A stretch of 64,000 bases of DNA from Kondoa malvinella. Lineage: Eukaryota > Basidiomycota > Agaricostilbomycetes > Agaricostilbales > Kondoaceae. The position numbers were made by a program, and so were the translations under genes. The notes below the pieces were generated by a model. It saw only the letters and a program-made list of their open reading frames with translations. It did not search any database and was not told where the DNA came from. The stretch is taken from positions 372,001-436,000 of the forward strand of contig BCIM01000004.1 of NCBI GenBank assembly GCA_039545315.1. Reading direction: 5' to 3'. Shown here one piece after another: positions 62,558-64,000 of the stretch. Position 1 is the stretch's first letter, and every line of letters begins with the position of its first letter.

Positions 62558-63312
62558 GATGACTCAAGAAGCATTTGCGATCTTGTGGTCGCTGCATGCC
62601 AACAGCTCGCGTGCTGTGTGACCAAGTCGCCCCATCCGTGCCGTCAATTTGCGGCCTGCGCGATACCAAAAGAGCTCTGTTCAGTTCCCGTTGTTGCAGA
62701 CAATGCTCCGTGCCTCATCTGGCTCTGGGTTATCGACTGGCCGGCAGCCACAGCTCCCCTTACTCATGCTCCTCGTCGTGAAGGCATGTGTCGACAGTAT
62801 TCTCGGTCATGTTCGCGATTCTCAATCTCATTGTGCTGCACCACGCTGCGCCAATCATGTATAGAATCAAACGCCTCAGAATGCTTTCACTCTTCTACTT
62901 CACGGATGTAAGCGAGCAGATACACCGAACCTGACTTCAGATGCTTTCAGAATGGTCTTCGCGTTTGGTCTTTCGTGTTTGGGAATACGCCTTCTCAACT
63001 TCTCGACTTTCAAGATTCTCGGACCTAAGCCATTCTGTAACGTCTCACATCGTCTGTTCTCTACTCTCTCTCTTGCGCTACCACTTTTGGCTATTCACTT
63101 TATCTCGATTCGGTCGCTTTACGTTTCGACAAGACCCTGAACACTTCCTGATTACACACGACAGCCCGCATTCTGTATTTGTTCGATGTGAGTGCTCTTC
63201 TTACCTTCCAGCAATAACCTGTGCTGATTTCTCTCAGCTACCGAACTGTGCAACTCTCGCACCAGTGTGCTGTGATCAAGTCTCTCTATCATACCAAAAC
63301 TCAAAGAGCAGA
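62558..63312. other. intergenic region
   Basis: About 750 bp upstream of the MYND gene (-) and of the small membrane protein (+). An open frame continuing into the latter from 62941 lacks plausible sequence before its Met at 63313. Nothing else recognised. Confidence 0.4.
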
Positions 63313-63579
63313 ATGTCTACACCGACATTGCAAACTCAGCTAGCCTACCTCCTCTCCCTCCGCTCAAACAAACCAAACAGCACCATACCAATCATCTGCG
63401 TTTCAGCTCTGCTCGTATCAGCTGTGTTGTTAGCATTCATGTGTTGGTTGCTGAGCACCAGACGATCTATGCGACGAGCGGAAGTCAGGTCGGTAGAGCA
63501 GGAGTTGAAAGAGGGCGTATGGAAGATTGAGGGTTTGAAGAGAATGGAGCCGGTTAAGCTTAGAGATGGAAAAGTGTGA
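63313..63579 (+). CDS. small single-span membrane protein, unrecognised
   Basis: An intron-free frame from ATG 63313: MSTPTLQTQLAYLLSLRSNK, then a strong hydrophobic span (IPIICVSALLVSAVLLAFMC) followed by WLLSTRRSMRRAEVRSVEQE, a basic then charged helical tail. 88 residues, stop at 63577-63579. The positive residues just after the span predict the C-terminus in the cytosol. The frame is open upstream to 62941 but that part looks random, so the inner Met was chosen. Coding status rests on the membrane span and codon look only. Confidence 0.5.
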   Translation: MSTPTLQTQLAYLLSLRSNKPNSTIPIICVSALLVSAVLLAFMCWLLSTRRSMRRAEVRSVEQELKEGVWKIEGLKRMEPVKLRDGKV

Positions 63580-64000
63580 TCGTGGACAGGAGGCAGTGAT
63601 AGCAGGACAAGAATGTATCGATACTCGAGGAAAGGCTGCCAGATGGTGCTGCATTCGCTCCGTGAGTCAAGCAAACTTGTTTTCATAGCACAATCTCTAA
63701 GAAATCGTTACAGGAATTCGCCTGCTCGTACATGGAGTAGTAGCAAGGCAGAGAAGATACCAAGAATGCGATCGCAACTTCCTTTCTCGGTCATTGTGGA
63801 GACTCCATCAACACGGATGACATCAACAGGTCAAATGAAGCAGAACAGTATACGAAGAGAAGATGGAGAGCAGGATATCTGCAGGCAGACAAATACAAAA
63901 GCCAGAAGGGGACGTGCAATTAGAAGACTGAGATTGCCTTACGTGACCTCATCTAGCTTTGAAATACAGTAGCAATTCGAAAACCATCAGAGCGAGTAGA
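63580..64000. other. intergenic or partial gene at the window end
   Basis: About 420 bp. A 119-codon open frame (63613-63972) is basic and Ser-rich without a domain; it could be an exon of a gene continuing beyond the window or chance. Confidence 0.3.

Noticed and set aside
62285..62911. 208-codon + strand open frame
   Set aside because: It lies opposite the MYND exons, whose spliced zinc finger is convincing; this frame is a shadow.

Overview
This is nuclear DNA of an intron-rich fungus, most likely a basidiomycete. Almost every conserved gene is cut by several GT-AG introns of about 45-60 nt (a few modelled at 31-34 nt, one near 145 nt), often with CTAAC/CTGAC-like branch points and single-codon or smaller exons. 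The gene set (Mbp1-type APSES factor, Mga2/Spt23, Zn2Cys6 factors, full-length ABCC pump, cobalamin-independent methionine synthase) is fungal. I cannot place it to genus. All exon models were spliced by eye, so internal boundaries are approximate unless stated.

Layout. 1-14 kb: 3' part of an MFS monocarboxylate-type transporter (+), methionine synthase (+), guanine deaminase (-), a possible small membrane protein (+), a MYND zinc-finger protein (+), a scrambled coding-like stretch (10.5-11.8 kb), a short-chain dehydrogenase (-), and an isolated C-terminal piece of DNA topoisomerase IB. 14.6-19.7 kb: two unrecognised genes, one acidic/basic and probably nuclear, the other carrying 40-residue tandem repeats interrupted by a 195-base assembly gap. 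19.9-26.4 kb: an ABCC/MRP-type transporter (-). 26.9-36.6 kb: a compact run of + strand genes: RAE1/GLE2, MGA2/SPT23, CAF-1 p60 (CAC2) and an alpha-crystallin-like protein. 37-45 kb: two unknowns and a very large three-module START-like membrane protein. 45-50 kb: Bet1-like SNARE, universal-stress-protein-domain protein, LCLAT/AGPAT-type acyltransferase. 50.4-53.9 kb: COQ9 (-) and an MBP1-type factor (+), diverging with 69 bp between start codons. 54.6-57.5 kb: two neighbouring Zn2Cys6 factors. 58.5-64 kb: a Ser-rich disordered protein, a second MYND protein (-) with a 13-nt microexon, and a small single-span membrane protein.

The genes do not form a metabolic cluster. Functional links are loose: Mbp1 (MBF) is in the same window as the S-phase gene CAC2, which has an ACGCGT box upstream; Mga2 and the acyltransferase both concern membrane lipids. 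The most unusual items are the topoisomerase IB C-terminal fragment, whose catalytic tyrosine sits in a 7-nt exon next to a 5-nt exon, the triple START-like protein, the gap-containing tandem-repeat gene, and the MYND microexon. I found no rRNA, convincing tRNA, transposon, CRISPR or viral sequence.
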